A stretch of 64,000 nt of DNA from assembly GCA_028285085.1 (NCBI GenBank), contig JANQQI010000026.1:1-64000 (forward strand). Reading direction: 5' to 3'. How positions within the stretch are numbered: the stretch's first letter is position 1; the number at the start of each line of letters is the position of its first letter. The DNA is from Saprospiraceae bacterium. GTDB taxonomy: Bacteria; Bacteroidota; Bacteroidia; Chitinophagales; Saprospiraceae. Both the position numbers and the translations under genes were made by a program. The notes beneath the pieces are model-generated. The model was not told the origin of the DNA. It worked only from the letters and a program-made list of their open reading frames with translations, and ran no database searches. Shown here piece after piece: positions 53,038-63,400 of this stretch.

Positions 53038-54048
53038 ATGTCTAGAATGAAATGGGATAAGGTAGACCGGTTGGATTGGGTCCTTATCTCCATTTATTGG
53101 CTATTTGCTCTCCCCTTCTATATCTACAGTTATTACGGCTATGAGCTAACGTTTTCGGAAGGGGGTATCGATCTTATGGTCAATCTGATTGTCGATACCT
53201 GCAACGTTTTTTTTATCACCCACTTTCTATTTCCCAATTTTTTCCTCACGAGGCGTTACCTAACGTTCATGTGGTTATTGCTTTTTTCGTTTTTGATTAC
53301 CGCGATCTTTTACCACTACGCTGAAAGCTTGTATTTTGATAATAGGTTTGAGCATCCAACGCTCTGGCGTATTTTTAATCGCGTGCTCGATCAAGCCCAA
53401 TTGATTGGGTTTATCACTACCACGCTTATCGGTAAAAAATTATTCGAAAGTCAACGACAGATTTTACAACTCGAAAAAGAAAAAAAAGAGAACGAGTTAC
53501 AAATGCTGCGTTCACAAATTGATCCACACTTTCTATTCAATAGTCTGAATATTCTAGATGTTTTGATGGTAAAAAATACGGAACAGGCCCGATCTTTTTT
53601 GAAACATCTCTCCGCTCTGTACCGCTACCTGTTGCGACACAAAGACGAAGATGTGGTGCTCTTATCGGACGAGTTAGAGTTTACGAACAGCTATATTTAT
53701 TTATTGAAACAGCGATTTGGCAATGCTTTTATTTTTGAATACCAAAATACTTTGGATGATGAAACAGCTTATTTTATCCCTCCTGGTGCCATTCAAACTC
53801 TGATTGAGAATGCCATTAAGCATAACGAAGGCAACGTGAAAGATCCGATTAAAATTGGGATTAAAATTGATGGCGATAAAATCGAAATATGTAATACCAT
53901 TCGCTCGAAACCCCAAAAGCCAGAAGGCACACGAACGGGGCTCCGTAATCTGGAAGCCCGTTACCGACTACTCACCGATCGCCCCGTGCAAGTCATCCAA
54001 AATAGTCGGTTTGAAGTTAAACTACCCCTCATCAAAGCCGTGGAATAA
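53038..54048 (+). CDS. LytS/YpdA-type sensor histidine kinase (second copy)
   Basis: A 336-residue membrane kinase with about four transmembrane helices in residues ~14-135, a charged coiled linker (QRQILQLEKEKKENELQML), and the His_kinase domain with His164 in LRSQIDPHFLFNSLNIL. The ATPase part has IQTLIENAIKHNEGN and the G box TRTGLRNLEARYRLL. Its stop TAA is followed without a gap by the ATG of the LytTR regulator (54049), so the two are translationally coupled and form one signalling pair. The sensor part has no ligand-binding domain. It is related to the 9754-10809 kinase but its membrane region differs. Confidence 0.93.
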   Translation: MSRMKWDKVDRLDWVLISIYWLFALPFYIYSYYGYELTFSEGGIDLMVNLIVDTCNVFFITHFLFPNFFLTRRYLTFMWLLLFSFLITAIFYHYAESLYFDNRFEHPTLWRIFNRVLDQAQLIGFITTTLIGKKLFESQRQILQLEKEKKENELQMLRSQIDPHFLFNSLNILDVLMVKNTEQARSFLKHLSALYRYLLRHKDEDVVLLSDELEFTNSYIYLLKQRFGNAFIFEYQNTLDDETAYFIPPGAIQTLIENAIKHNEGNVKDPIKIGIKIDGDKIEICNTIRSKPQKPEGTRTGLRNLEARYRLLTDRPVQVIQNSRFEVKLPLIKAVE

Positions 54049-54819
54049 ATGCGTATCCTAATCTTAGAAGACGAAAGTTTGGCCGCAGAGCGCCTCGAGG
54101 AATTCATTGCCCGTAATCTACCCGGCAGTGAAATTGTTGGTTCGCTCCAATCCCAGCGAGATGCTCACAATTGGCTGACTCAACACCCCATGCCCGATTT
54201 GATTTTTTCCGATATTGAGCTCCTGGATGGCAATGTATTTCAGCTCTTCGAGCAAATCAAAATCGAATGCCCCATCATTTTTGCTACGGCCTACGATCAG
54301 TTTTTGCTCAAAGCGTTCCAAATCAACGGCATTGCCTATCTGCTGAAGCCCTACGATGAAGCCCAGTTTCAGCAGGCCCTGGAAAAATACCAACGCTTGT
54401 TTCAGCCTCAAGCCCAGCCCACCTTAAATGCAGAGATCGTCAACCAGCTCCAAAAAGCACTTCGCCCGACCTTTCAACAATACCGGGAACGCTTTACAAT
54501 CAAAAAAGCCAATGGGATTTTCTTGCTGCAAGCGAAGGACATCAGCTACATCAATGCGGATGGCAATCTCATTCTGGCCTACGATCGCCAGGGTAAGCGC
54601 CATCCCCTCAATCACAAGCTCAGTGAACTCGAACAATTACTCAATCCTATTGATTTTTTCCGCATCAATCGCAGCCAGATCATTCGTCTTGACGCAATCC
54701 AAAAATTGGAGCCGTACTTCAATGATCGCCTGGCGATACACGTACTGGCTGCCGACACGCCATTAATCACAAGTGCTTCTCGCAAAGCAGAATTTCGACG
54801 CTGGGTGGAGGGTCATTAG
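54049..54819 (+). CDS. LytTR-family response regulator (second copy)
   Basis: A 256-residue regulator directly abutting its kinase gene. The receiver has acidic Asp8, phospho-acceptor Asp55 in LIFSDIELLDG, Thr in FATAYD and Lys in YLLKPYD. After a Gln/Pro-rich linker (~120-150) the LytTR DNA-binding domain shows FTIKKANGIFLLQAKDISYINADGNLIL and the FFRINRSQIIRLDAIQKL motif. Targets are unknown; the upstream TonB-type receptor gene is a possible target by position only. The stop overlaps the opposite-strand hydrolase stop by four bases (54816-54819). Confidence 0.94.
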   Translation: MRILILEDESLAAERLEEFIARNLPGSEIVGSLQSQRDAHNWLTQHPMPDLIFSDIELLDGNVFQLFEQIKIECPIIFATAYDQFLLKAFQINGIAYLLKPYDEAQFQQALEKYQRLFQPQAQPTLNAEIVNQLQKALRPTFQQYRERFTIKKANGIFLLQAKDISYINADGNLILAYDRQGKRHPLNHKLSELEQLLNPIDFFRINRSQIIRLDAIQKLEPYFNDRLAIHVLAADTPLITSASRKAEFRRWVEGH

Positions 54820-55478
54820 CGCCACTTTGCTAACTGTTCTGAAATAAAAGTATTAATTATCTCCGGGTGCTTGTACACCATAAAATGCCCGGCTTCGGGG
54901 ACCAGCTGATCTGGCTGTTCGAGTAATTGCGAGGGGAAGGTTTTATCCTTTTGGCCATGGATTTGCGACAAGAGCGTCTCATCGGGTACTGCGGCACCTT
55001 GCCAAAGTGATAACGCCCGCAAGGCCCATCGAAGGTAGCGATTGGAATGCCGGGCCACCATATCTTTGAACAGCGTCTGCTCTTCCTGGCTCACATAATC
55101 ATGTTGTCGTCCCCACAGCGGAAAACTCCAGTAGGTCATTTGTTTGGTAAAGAGATAATGCAACCGCAAAGGATACACCAGCCGGAAATGGATGGGTAAT
55201 TCCCGGCGCGAGCGAATACTGGAGATTAATATGATTTGCTGGACCGGTAAAAATGTGGCGATTTCCTGACTAAGCATTCCACCTAATGAATGTCCGATCA
55301 GAATCAACGGCGCTTGGGCTTTGACAAGGGGTTCGGCCAAGCGCCGGGTGTAGGTTGCAAAGCTTTCCCCAGCCTCGGGTTCCATCCAGTTGAGATAGCG
55401 GACGTCGTGTCCTCCAAAATCTAGCTTACCGAAGATACGCTGGTCAAAACCAAGGCCAGGTAGAAGGACACATTGCAT
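54816..55478 (-). CDS. Alpha/beta hydrolase family protein
   Basis: A 220-residue hydrolase. VLLPGLGFDQRIF (4-16) gives the oxyanion-hole loop, LILIGHSLGGMLSQEIA the nucleophile elbow with Ser64, and VPEAGHFMVYKHPEIINTFI the catalytic His near residue 200; the acid is probably the Asp of HGQKDKTF near 177. The cap region is short. The substrate cannot be told from sequence; carboxylesterase or lactonase chemistry is typical. No signal peptide. It has its own promoter region at 55479-55586 shared divergently with the next gene. Confidence 0.88.
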   Translation of the reverse strand: MQCVLLPGLGFDQRIFGKLDFGGHDVRYLNWMEPEAGESFATYTRRLAEPLVKAQAPLILIGHSLGGMLSQEIATFLPVQQIILISSIRSRRELPIHFRLVYPLRLHYLFTKQMTYWSFPLWGRQHDYVSQEEQTLFKDMVARHSNRYLRWALRALSLWQGAAVPDETLLSQIHGQKDKTFPSQLLEQPDQLVPEAGHFMVYKHPEIINTFISEQLAKWR

Positions 55479-55586
55479 GTGAGAAGTAATTATTTTTCGG
55501 TAAGATAGTGTTTTTTAAATTCTCAATCTCAGCAACAACAAATACCCTGTTTTACAGTATCTTGTAGCCGAAAAACTTCTTGCCTC

Positions 55587-56258
55587 ATGGGACTAAAGAC
55601 ACTTGAACAAATTCGAGATACGCTCAGAGATCGCGGTGTCGAAGCCGGACTTAATGCTTTCAAAGATCACATCAATTTTGTCAATCAGCATTATGCTCAA
55701 ACGAGAGTAATCAAACAGGCTGATCAAGAATTCACCAATATTGCCTCTCGCTTTAACGATCTCAAGTCAGATCAGCTTGACGGTACAGAAGATAATCAAA
55801 CCATTTATCGAGAAACCAATAAAATCCGAAAGGCTTTTCTCAATTTTTTGACCAACTGTCCACGAGAAATTTGGCACCCCGTCAATGAGTTGTCATCCCA
55901 TGAAGATGACATCTTAATCCCAACTCACCCCAAAAAAAACAACTGGTGGATTTATCTGTTTTTATTATTTGCAGCCATTGCAGTTGGATATGGGATTTAT
56001 CATTTTTTTCAAGAAGAGGAAAAAACTTGTCTATTATCCAAGGATTTGGAGGATAGTGTACGTAATATAGAAAACAGAATCTTGGATCCATCTCTGGATT
56101 CTGACTATTCATTAATACTTAAAGGGTACTTAGAGAGATTTCGCTACTATCTGGAGTCTGGTCAGGCTTGTCAGGATGACAAGAATGCGGCCATGATTAA
56201 TAGTGAAATTAAAAAGTGTAACGAAATTATTAATGAAATAAACAATTATGAACATTAA
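55587..56258 (+). CDS. Membrane protein with effector-associated-domain-like N terminus
   Basis: A 223-residue protein. The N-terminal ~90 residues are helical (LEQIRDTLRDRGVEAGLNAFKDHI, ASRFNDLKSDQLDGTEDNQTIYRETNKIRKAFLNFL in two segments); the pattern of an Arg-containing helix, a Gly turn and an E-x-N-K-I-R-x-A-(F/L)-L helix resembles the EAD11-type effector-associated domain of bacterial conflict systems. A single transmembrane helix (WWIYLFLLFAAIAVGYGIYHFF, about 119-140) is followed by ~80 periplasmic residues with two Cys (near 149 and 194) that might form a disulfide. It overlaps the next gene by 11 bases, so the two are coupled. Function unknown. Confidence 0.65.
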   Translation: MGLKTLEQIRDTLRDRGVEAGLNAFKDHINFVNQHYAQTRVIKQADQEFTNIASRFNDLKSDQLDGTEDNQTIYRETNKIRKAFLNFLTNCPREIWHPVNELSSHEDDILIPTHPKKNNWWIYLFLLFAAIAVGYGIYHFFQEEEKTCLLSKDLEDSVRNIENRILDPSLDSDYSLILKGYLERFRYYLESGQACQDDKNAAMINSEIKKCNEIINEINNYEH

Positions 56259-57285
56259 GTTGGTTTTTTTACTCTTTTCCCTATTATTTTCAATTTCCCT
56301 CTCCGGTCAAATTAATGAAAAAAGTGCCTATAACGATTTGGTTGATCGAATGCGAGAATTAAAAAGTATTTCTAAAACCAGACAGCAAAAAATTGATAAG
56401 TTAGAAGGAGATATTACCGTTCTACTTAACGACAACCGAAGAACGAATGCTGAAAATGACCGTTTAAATAAAGCAATAGAAAATAAGACCACAGAGATTT
56501 ATATCTTGAAGAGTCAGTTGGGAGAAATGCAATTCGAGTATGATAAATTGCTTTATGAATTCAATAATATAGCAAGGAAAACAGCATTACAGGAAACCTA
56601 TATTCTTGAACTAGAACAAGATAAAGCCACATTAGAAAGTGATCTCGCAGCAACCAATCTTCAGGTAGAGTCATTGGCAGAATTACTAAGAAACAATGAA
56701 CTGGCCCTTGCTGAGGAACGTAGCAAAAATGCTGCCTTGACTAAAAGAATAAAGGAGTTACTGGATCGCCAGCAGACACTTACTTTTCTAGAAGTTTCCA
56801 GTAATATGCCTTTCGGTTTCCATCTTGATTTAATTCACGGCCGATTATTAAAAGGCAAAAACTTATTCGTTGGTGGGAGTCTGGGCTATGCGATCTATCA
56901 ATACGACAATACCTTGCCGGAAAACGATATTAATTTATCCATGGTGCATGTCTCTGGTGTACTGCGGGTTCCGGTATCCCGAAGGAAAAAACTTGGTTTC
57001 TCACACGTTTACCCGGAAGAAACGCTTTCCGAGCGGAGTATTTATTTTGTTTCCATTGAACCGGGGGTGAGTATTGCGACCAATTCAAATCAGGATCAAA
57101 TTGGTTATAATCAAGGCGGTTTCAATATTGCGGTAAGTTTTGGCGCCATATTAAATATCAACGACAGCGCAAATCTCTATGCCGTCATTGGCCTGAGAAC
57201 ACAATCCTTGAGAGCTAAATACGACATGCGGAATGATCGTCGATCATTTACCGGGTTTCATTTGGGGATTGGGTTTAATTTTTAA
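56248..57285 (+). CDS. Coiled-coil plus outer-membrane-barrel protein
   Basis: A 345-residue protein with signal peptide (1-21, ending LSGQ), a long periplasmic coiled coil (~25-180; repeated heptads of Leu, Glu and Lys) and a C-terminal eight-strand barrel-like domain (~185-345; ending GFHLGIGFNF with terminal Phe). The coiled coil could span the periplasm from the outer-membrane barrel toward the inner-membrane partner encoded by the overlapping upstream gene. This architecture suggests a two-protein trans-envelope bridge. I recognise no named family for the full-length protein. It has no terminator that I can see before the hairpin at 57364-57395. Confidence 0.7.
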   Translation: MNIKLVFLLFSLLFSISLSGQINEKSAYNDLVDRMRELKSISKTRQQKIDKLEGDITVLLNDNRRTNAENDRLNKAIENKTTEIYILKSQLGEMQFEYDKLLYEFNNIARKTALQETYILELEQDKATLESDLAATNLQVESLAELLRNNELALAEERSKNAALTKRIKELLDRQQTLTFLEVSSNMPFGFHLDLIHGRLLKGKNLFVGGSLGYAIYQYDNTLPENDINLSMVHVSGVLRVPVSRRKKLGFSHVYPEETLSERSIYFVSIEPGVSIATNSNQDQIGYNQGGFNIAVSFGAILNINDSANLYAVIGLRTQSLRAKYDMRNDRRSFTGFHLGIGFNF

Positions 57286-57363
57286 AAAAAGTCAGAAAAC
57301 TGGACGATCTCAACAATCTTAATCCATTTATTTTTTTCCAATTAGTTTAATAGTTTAATTAAA

Positions 57364-57395
57364 AACCCCTCTCCGACAATTGTCGAAGAAGGGTT
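57364..57395 (-). terminator. Terminator of the giant T9SS gene
   Basis: A 16-bp imperfect inverted repeat (57364-57379 with 57380-57395; mismatches can pair as G-U in RNA) centred on the palindrome CGACAATTGTCG. On the minus strand it is followed by TTTTTAATT, giving a rho-independent terminator 54 bases past the stop of the 2120-residue gene. It could also serve the convergent plus-strand gene poorly. Confidence 0.8.
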
Positions 57396-57448
57396 ACCAA
57401 GAGGTGCACTCCAAAAAATAAAGTAAGTTACCCCTATACTACTAGTCA

Positions 57449-60400
57449 TTAATTTGTCAAGATCAGTTTCATAGTGAGGGCATCACTGCCAGACTGTAAT
57501 TGGTAATAAAAGACACCTGTTCCAGATAAATCCGCACGCGTCAACACCACTTCCTGATAGCCTGAACCGTAACGCTCACTGGATTGATACACCAGCTTAC
57601 CGGTAACATCAAAAATGCGCAGCGTAGCGACTTCGCCCTCTGGCAAATAGAAGCTAATGACGGTTTCATTGTTAAACGGATTTGGACGGTTCTGGAAAAG
57701 CGCCATGCGATCACGATCAATTCCGTTGCCGGGTTGATTCATATGGCCACCGTTGATCAGACTAGATGGATCCTTTTTCTCATCTTCTTCACCGGTAATG
57801 TCGTTACCACCACCAGGACCACCAATCATCATCACAGAGAAGGTTGCAGTCGTAGCCGCTGAATTACCACAAGCATCGGTCGCGACAAAGGTGACCGTCA
57901 CAGAATTATTCATCCCGTTGCAGCTAATGGTTGGGTTTGCCGGAATCGTCGACCAAGAGATATCGGAGCACGCGTCAATGGCAATTGCCCCAGCCTGATT
58001 GTTCAACCAGTTTTGGAAGACGGCATCTAGATTCTCCCCACAGTTTGCCATCATATCCTGTGCTTCTTCTTTAATTGCGGGTGCTTCGGTATCCACCATG
58101 ATGATGGTCCCTGTGCAAGTAGCCGTTCGGCCACAATTGTCAGTCGCAAAGAAGGTCACATCCGTAAATGGATTATTCAGGCACATACCCAAGCTATTGA
58201 TGTTGAAATTATTGGTCACTTGAGTCGGAATTCCACAAGAGCTCGTTGCCGTCACGGTAGTTATCCAAGCATTAATCTTGGCCTCGATACCACCAGCACT
58301 GTAATCCTCACAATTTAAGAACAGCGCGTTGTCCGGGCAGTCTAAGATCGGACCGTCATTAGCTACAGTGAATACGCGTTCACAGCTAGCCGTTCGACCA
58401 CAAGCATCGATGACCGTGTATTTATAGCTGTAAGTTGTGCCAGGACAATCAATCGCTCCATTGATCTCTGGTTCGCTAACCATCACGTCATAATCCTGTC
58501 CGCAACTAGTTGTCACAACCGCGTAGGCAGGATTCACATTTACCTGTGCGAGGCATTCAATGGTTTGATTGGCCGGGCAAGTGATGGTTGGGCCAGCATT
58601 GTTGCCGATGGTAAATATTTGCTCACAGGTAGCAGCGCGACCACACTCATCTTGTACGCGATAAGTATAAGTATAGGTCGTACCTGGGCAATCGGCTGCA
58701 CCGTTGATTACCGGACCAGAGAGGGTCAAGTTGAAGCCGTAATCACAAGAAGTGGTCACGGTGGCATTATTGACATTCACCATGATATCATCGCTACACT
58801 CGACAGTTTGTCCGGCGGGGCAAGAAATCGTCGGTGGATCATTGTCAATAGTAATAAAACGCGTGCAGGAAGCCATACGACCACATGCATCGATTACCGT
58901 GTAAGTATACTCGTAAAGTGCCGTTACACAGCCAGCCTGACCGTAAACGACTGGGCCGCTGATATTAATATTGAAGCCAAGGTTACAAGCGCTAGTCACC
59001 GTGACGTCTGCTTCACTAACCTGAATGTCATCTTCACATTCTACCGTCCCATTGGCAATACATTCAATGATCGGTCCTGCATTATCAATCGTAAAGGTCT
59101 GTGTACAAGAAGCCGTACGGCCACAGTCATCCGTAGTGGTATAAGTATAAGCGTAAGTGGTCCCCGGACAATCATCCGGCCCGACTTGTACAGGATCAGA
59201 AACTGTAGTGGTCGTCCCCAAGCTACAATCCGTCGTTACCGTCGCATTATCTGCACTCACCAGAATATCTGCGAAGCAGCTCACCGTTTGATCCGCGGGG
59301 CAAACGATAGTGGGCCCTGCTGGCGGTGTAATCATCAAGGTTTGGGTGCATTCGAAAGAGCTGTTATCATCGGCAATGGTATAGGTACGTGTCATCGTTC
59401 GACCATTACAAATATCTGTAGGGGGATCAAATACATCGACGGCAGTGATCACCAGGTTGCCACAAGGCCCCGGATTATCCGCGATATTACCGCCCAGTGC
59501 TTCAAATGAAGCCTCATCTGTAGCCGCAGCCGGAATAGCATCATTACAAGAAATAGTTCCTAAATCAGTAGGCGGACAGGTGACGTCAAGCACACAACAC
59601 AGTGGGCAATCCAAGCTGGTGATTTGATCACAAGAGCTGATGCTAATTGGCACTAATGAAGGTGGATTATTAATATCAAATGCACCCGTTGCGGCAGTAC
59701 AAGTGCCCCAGGGTGAATTAAACCATTGATCTTCATTGTCTACAACGCCATTGCCATTAGAGTCTTCGTGAATGGCCACAAAAGTCGATCCGGCCGTATA
59801 GGTAGGACAGATATCAGCGGGCAAGGCATCCGAGCAATGATCTGGTACCGGGAAGAGGTGTGAAGTTGGGACTTGCTCCCAGATGCCATTAACATTCCAA
59901 TCCCAAATAGTATTGGCAAACATGTTATTATCGTGCGTATAGGTACGGACCCGCAGCATTCTGAAATCCTGATTATCACAGCCGGCACAATTCACAGTCT
60001 GTGCATTAGCTGGGACATCGAAATAAAAAATGTCCTCGGTATTATTACCATTTCGATTAATCCACTCCCCTACGAAGGTCATATCATTGATGCTATTCCC
60101 CAGATATAGCGCCCCCGAGGCCCAACTCAAAGAGTAGATTCTGAAAGCGATACAGTCAACTCCGGGAGGTACTAATAACCAACCATCTTGCTGGACATTC
60201 TCGCCGGAGGTTCTATTCAGTGCACCCAAAACAAAATCATCCGCATCTACATCATTATCGACCTGATTGTGGATCGTATTTCCTAAAGTCGGCGTAATAA
60301 TATCCGCCTCGGTTGGATTATCAAAGTTCGGATGCGAGGGCAAACAAGTTGGACAATTATCATCTCCCGTACTATTCGTGGTACAGGTACCAGAAGCGCC

Positions 60401-63400
60401 ATTGGTAGCATTAAAGGCACAGAAAATACTTTCATTTTCCAGCTGATCGCTCGTACAATTTGCCATATCGTGATCCCAGTATCTGGTCAGCAGGCCGCTT
60501 CCCGGAGAAGTTTGTGCATCTATAACCTGAGGTGTCACTTCATACAGAAACAAGTCGCATTCTAACTCAACGGGAACTAAATCTCCATTATCATCAGTAT
60601 CTGGAATATTTGAACAGACATTGTCTGAGCAAAGTGCTTCAACGTAGAATGGAGGACAATCTAAGCAAGTGCTCGTCCCTATCTCCTGACAACTTAAGCG
60701 ATCTAAAGCAATTAAATCACCTTGTGCATTGAATAAGTCACCATCAGCATCTTGATATGCACAGAAAGGAGCCGCGTCAATAACATTAGCTGCAGTAGGT
60801 TTATTATTATCTGTATCCCATCCATCAGGGCCTACTGATTGGAAATACTTTCGAGGAATCGTCTGGAAGCCATCTCCGAAATTCCACTGCACCGGTGTGT
60901 TATGGTACCAGCTCTCATCAAAAATATAAGCTCGAACGCGAACGACGTGCCAGGTACAGCCATCAACAGTGACCGGAGTAGCACCATCCGTCGTTACATC
61001 ATAGTTGAATACGTCGCTATTTTGTCCGTTTGAGCCATCATCCGCCTGACAAGAAGCCTCATTATCGGTATTGTATAAAGGAGGAAAAGAAGTCGCGCCG
61101 ATCAAACTCATACTCGCTACACCGGCTCCCATGTATACCGCCTGAGCATCCCAGGCTCTTGGGTTGTTGACTTTTAGTTCAAAACAGGTCAACCCGGGAG
61201 GAACGACCAACCAACCATCAAGCTGGGTTTGTTCGGGTCGAGTAGAATAAAACTGCGTTGCCTGATTGTGGGTACTGCCCAAGAGGGTGAATACATCATT
61301 GCCGGTACATCCGGCCTGACCCGCAGGGCCCGGTGGATTACAAGGATCAACGGGGATTGTATTACACTGATTGAAATGCGCAGGGAGGCCATTGATATCC
61401 ACACAAGGGAAGGCCACTAAGGCACAAGAATGTGGATTGATGGAGCTAGGGCAGCAACCTGTATTGCCACATTCTCTGGACCAAATCTGGTGCGTCAGAT
61501 AGCCATCAAGGCATAATTCTTTTCCGTCAATAATTACTGGATCAGGCGTACAGGCCAATTGGCAATCGCCAGCTATATCGGGATCTGCACCGTCAACTAA
61601 ACCATCGCAGTCATTATCTAGTCCATCACCGCAAACCTCCGGAGCCGATGGACAGTTACAATCATTGGGTGCTTCACACATCCCCTGAAAGGTCTTTTCA
61701 ATTCCTGTATTATCACCCACTACGGTAATCGTATAGGCCGTACCGGGCATCACAAAGAAGGTAAAGGTTTGTTCTTCTCCAACACCATCTACGGTGGTAA
61801 TACCACCTACAATCCCCACTCCGGTAATGGTATAACTATTATTGGTTTCGCTATTAATCGTTAGGGTTTGTTGATACTCCGTTACACTTTGCGGGCAAGC
61901 ATCAGCAAATACGTTATCAGGGTTATTACAAGCACATCCGGCGACCTGAATATCGATTTCACAAATATTACAAGTGAAGGAAGGCTCATCATTGTAACGG
62001 ATACAATAAGGCATCAAGGAAAAGTGGTCCCCTTCTTCTGCATTGGCATCCCCAAAACAAGTTCCTCCGTTAGGGAGGTTAGGCTCGTATAAGTTGTTAG
62101 GTGCACTGGTGCAATTACCTGCAGGCCATACATTGCCTTCTTCATCCACCAGTACCTCATCAGAATCGATTAGACAGTGCGTGATTGGATTGCAACCTCC
62201 GGTGCCTGCTCCTACCGGCGGGGTATTATCGCTGGCACTTGTCGCTGCTACAAACCATTGTTCTTCGACAACATCCCAGGTCAAGCCGCCATTGAAACTC
62301 CAATCAACAGCCGGATCATACGCTGTATCATCATCATGCGCATAAATGCGCACCCGAATGACCTTCCAAGCACAATCATCAATGGTAGTCGCGGCATTAT
62401 CCGGGATACAAAAAGAACCGACTACACCAGTGGCATTATTTCCAGCTCCGGCTTGCTCATCATTTTCTTCAGTCACCAAAGTCATGCTGTTGAGATCCGC
62501 CCCCAGATATAAAGCAACCGAATGATCTGTGGCACTGCTACCTATCCGAAATTGTATGCATTCAAGATGATTAGCTACGTATAACCAGCCATCCAACTGG
62601 AGTTGTTCGTCTTCATTGGCTCCTCCGGCCTCATCATCAAAATCAATATCTCCCTCATTATCTCCCAGCCATTCTAATCCACAGTTTTCTGCTGCATTGG
62701 TTGGCGTACCGGGATGGGCAGGTAATCCAAAGGCATCTGTGTTGGAGAAAATAGCGCTCCACTGATTCCCGGGGTCTGAATCATTAATATCAAAAGAGGT
62801 CTGATCATACCAATAAGTAGAGTATAGACAACCTGTACCTGCGGGTTCGTAGTATTCGATCTCTACCGGGAAGGCATCACAGGTAAAATCAGGTTCGCAA
62901 GCGTTGTCGTCAATGGCATTTGTTTCCAATAACTCTAGTGTTCCACAAATCGGGTTATTGGTAAATAACTCATCCCCCAAAGAGGCGATGTTATTATTGT
63001 TCTGGTCTTTCTCGTAGAAAGTGCCATCCGCATCCCGATAAACCGGGGTACAGAATTCATCCTTTTTCCACATGTATAGGTCATAGGGACATACCATATT
63101 GCCGTCTGGTGGTGTCGGCATGCACACCCCTACCGAAATTTGAATAACATCTAAGGTAAAAGGCGCAACATTATCAATGTTGATTACCAAGCAATCATAA
63201 CTTCCAGGCACCTGTACATACCCGTCCTGATTGGTTGAAGTGGTCCCGGTAATCAAAGCAGAGTTGCCAGAAACCGCAAAGCGACTTTGGCCGTTCATCA
63301 AATTAACATTGATCGGATTGCCGGCGCAATCAGAAAAGTTGATCGTCGTAAAGGTTTCCAAATCACCGATAAAGACATAGGGATTCGTAACGGTCTCACA

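Noticed and set aside
58565..59509. 314-codon open frame antisense to the repeat region of the giant T9SS gene
   Set aside because: It mirrors the tandem repeats; its translation is low-quality and repetitive in step with the sense strand.
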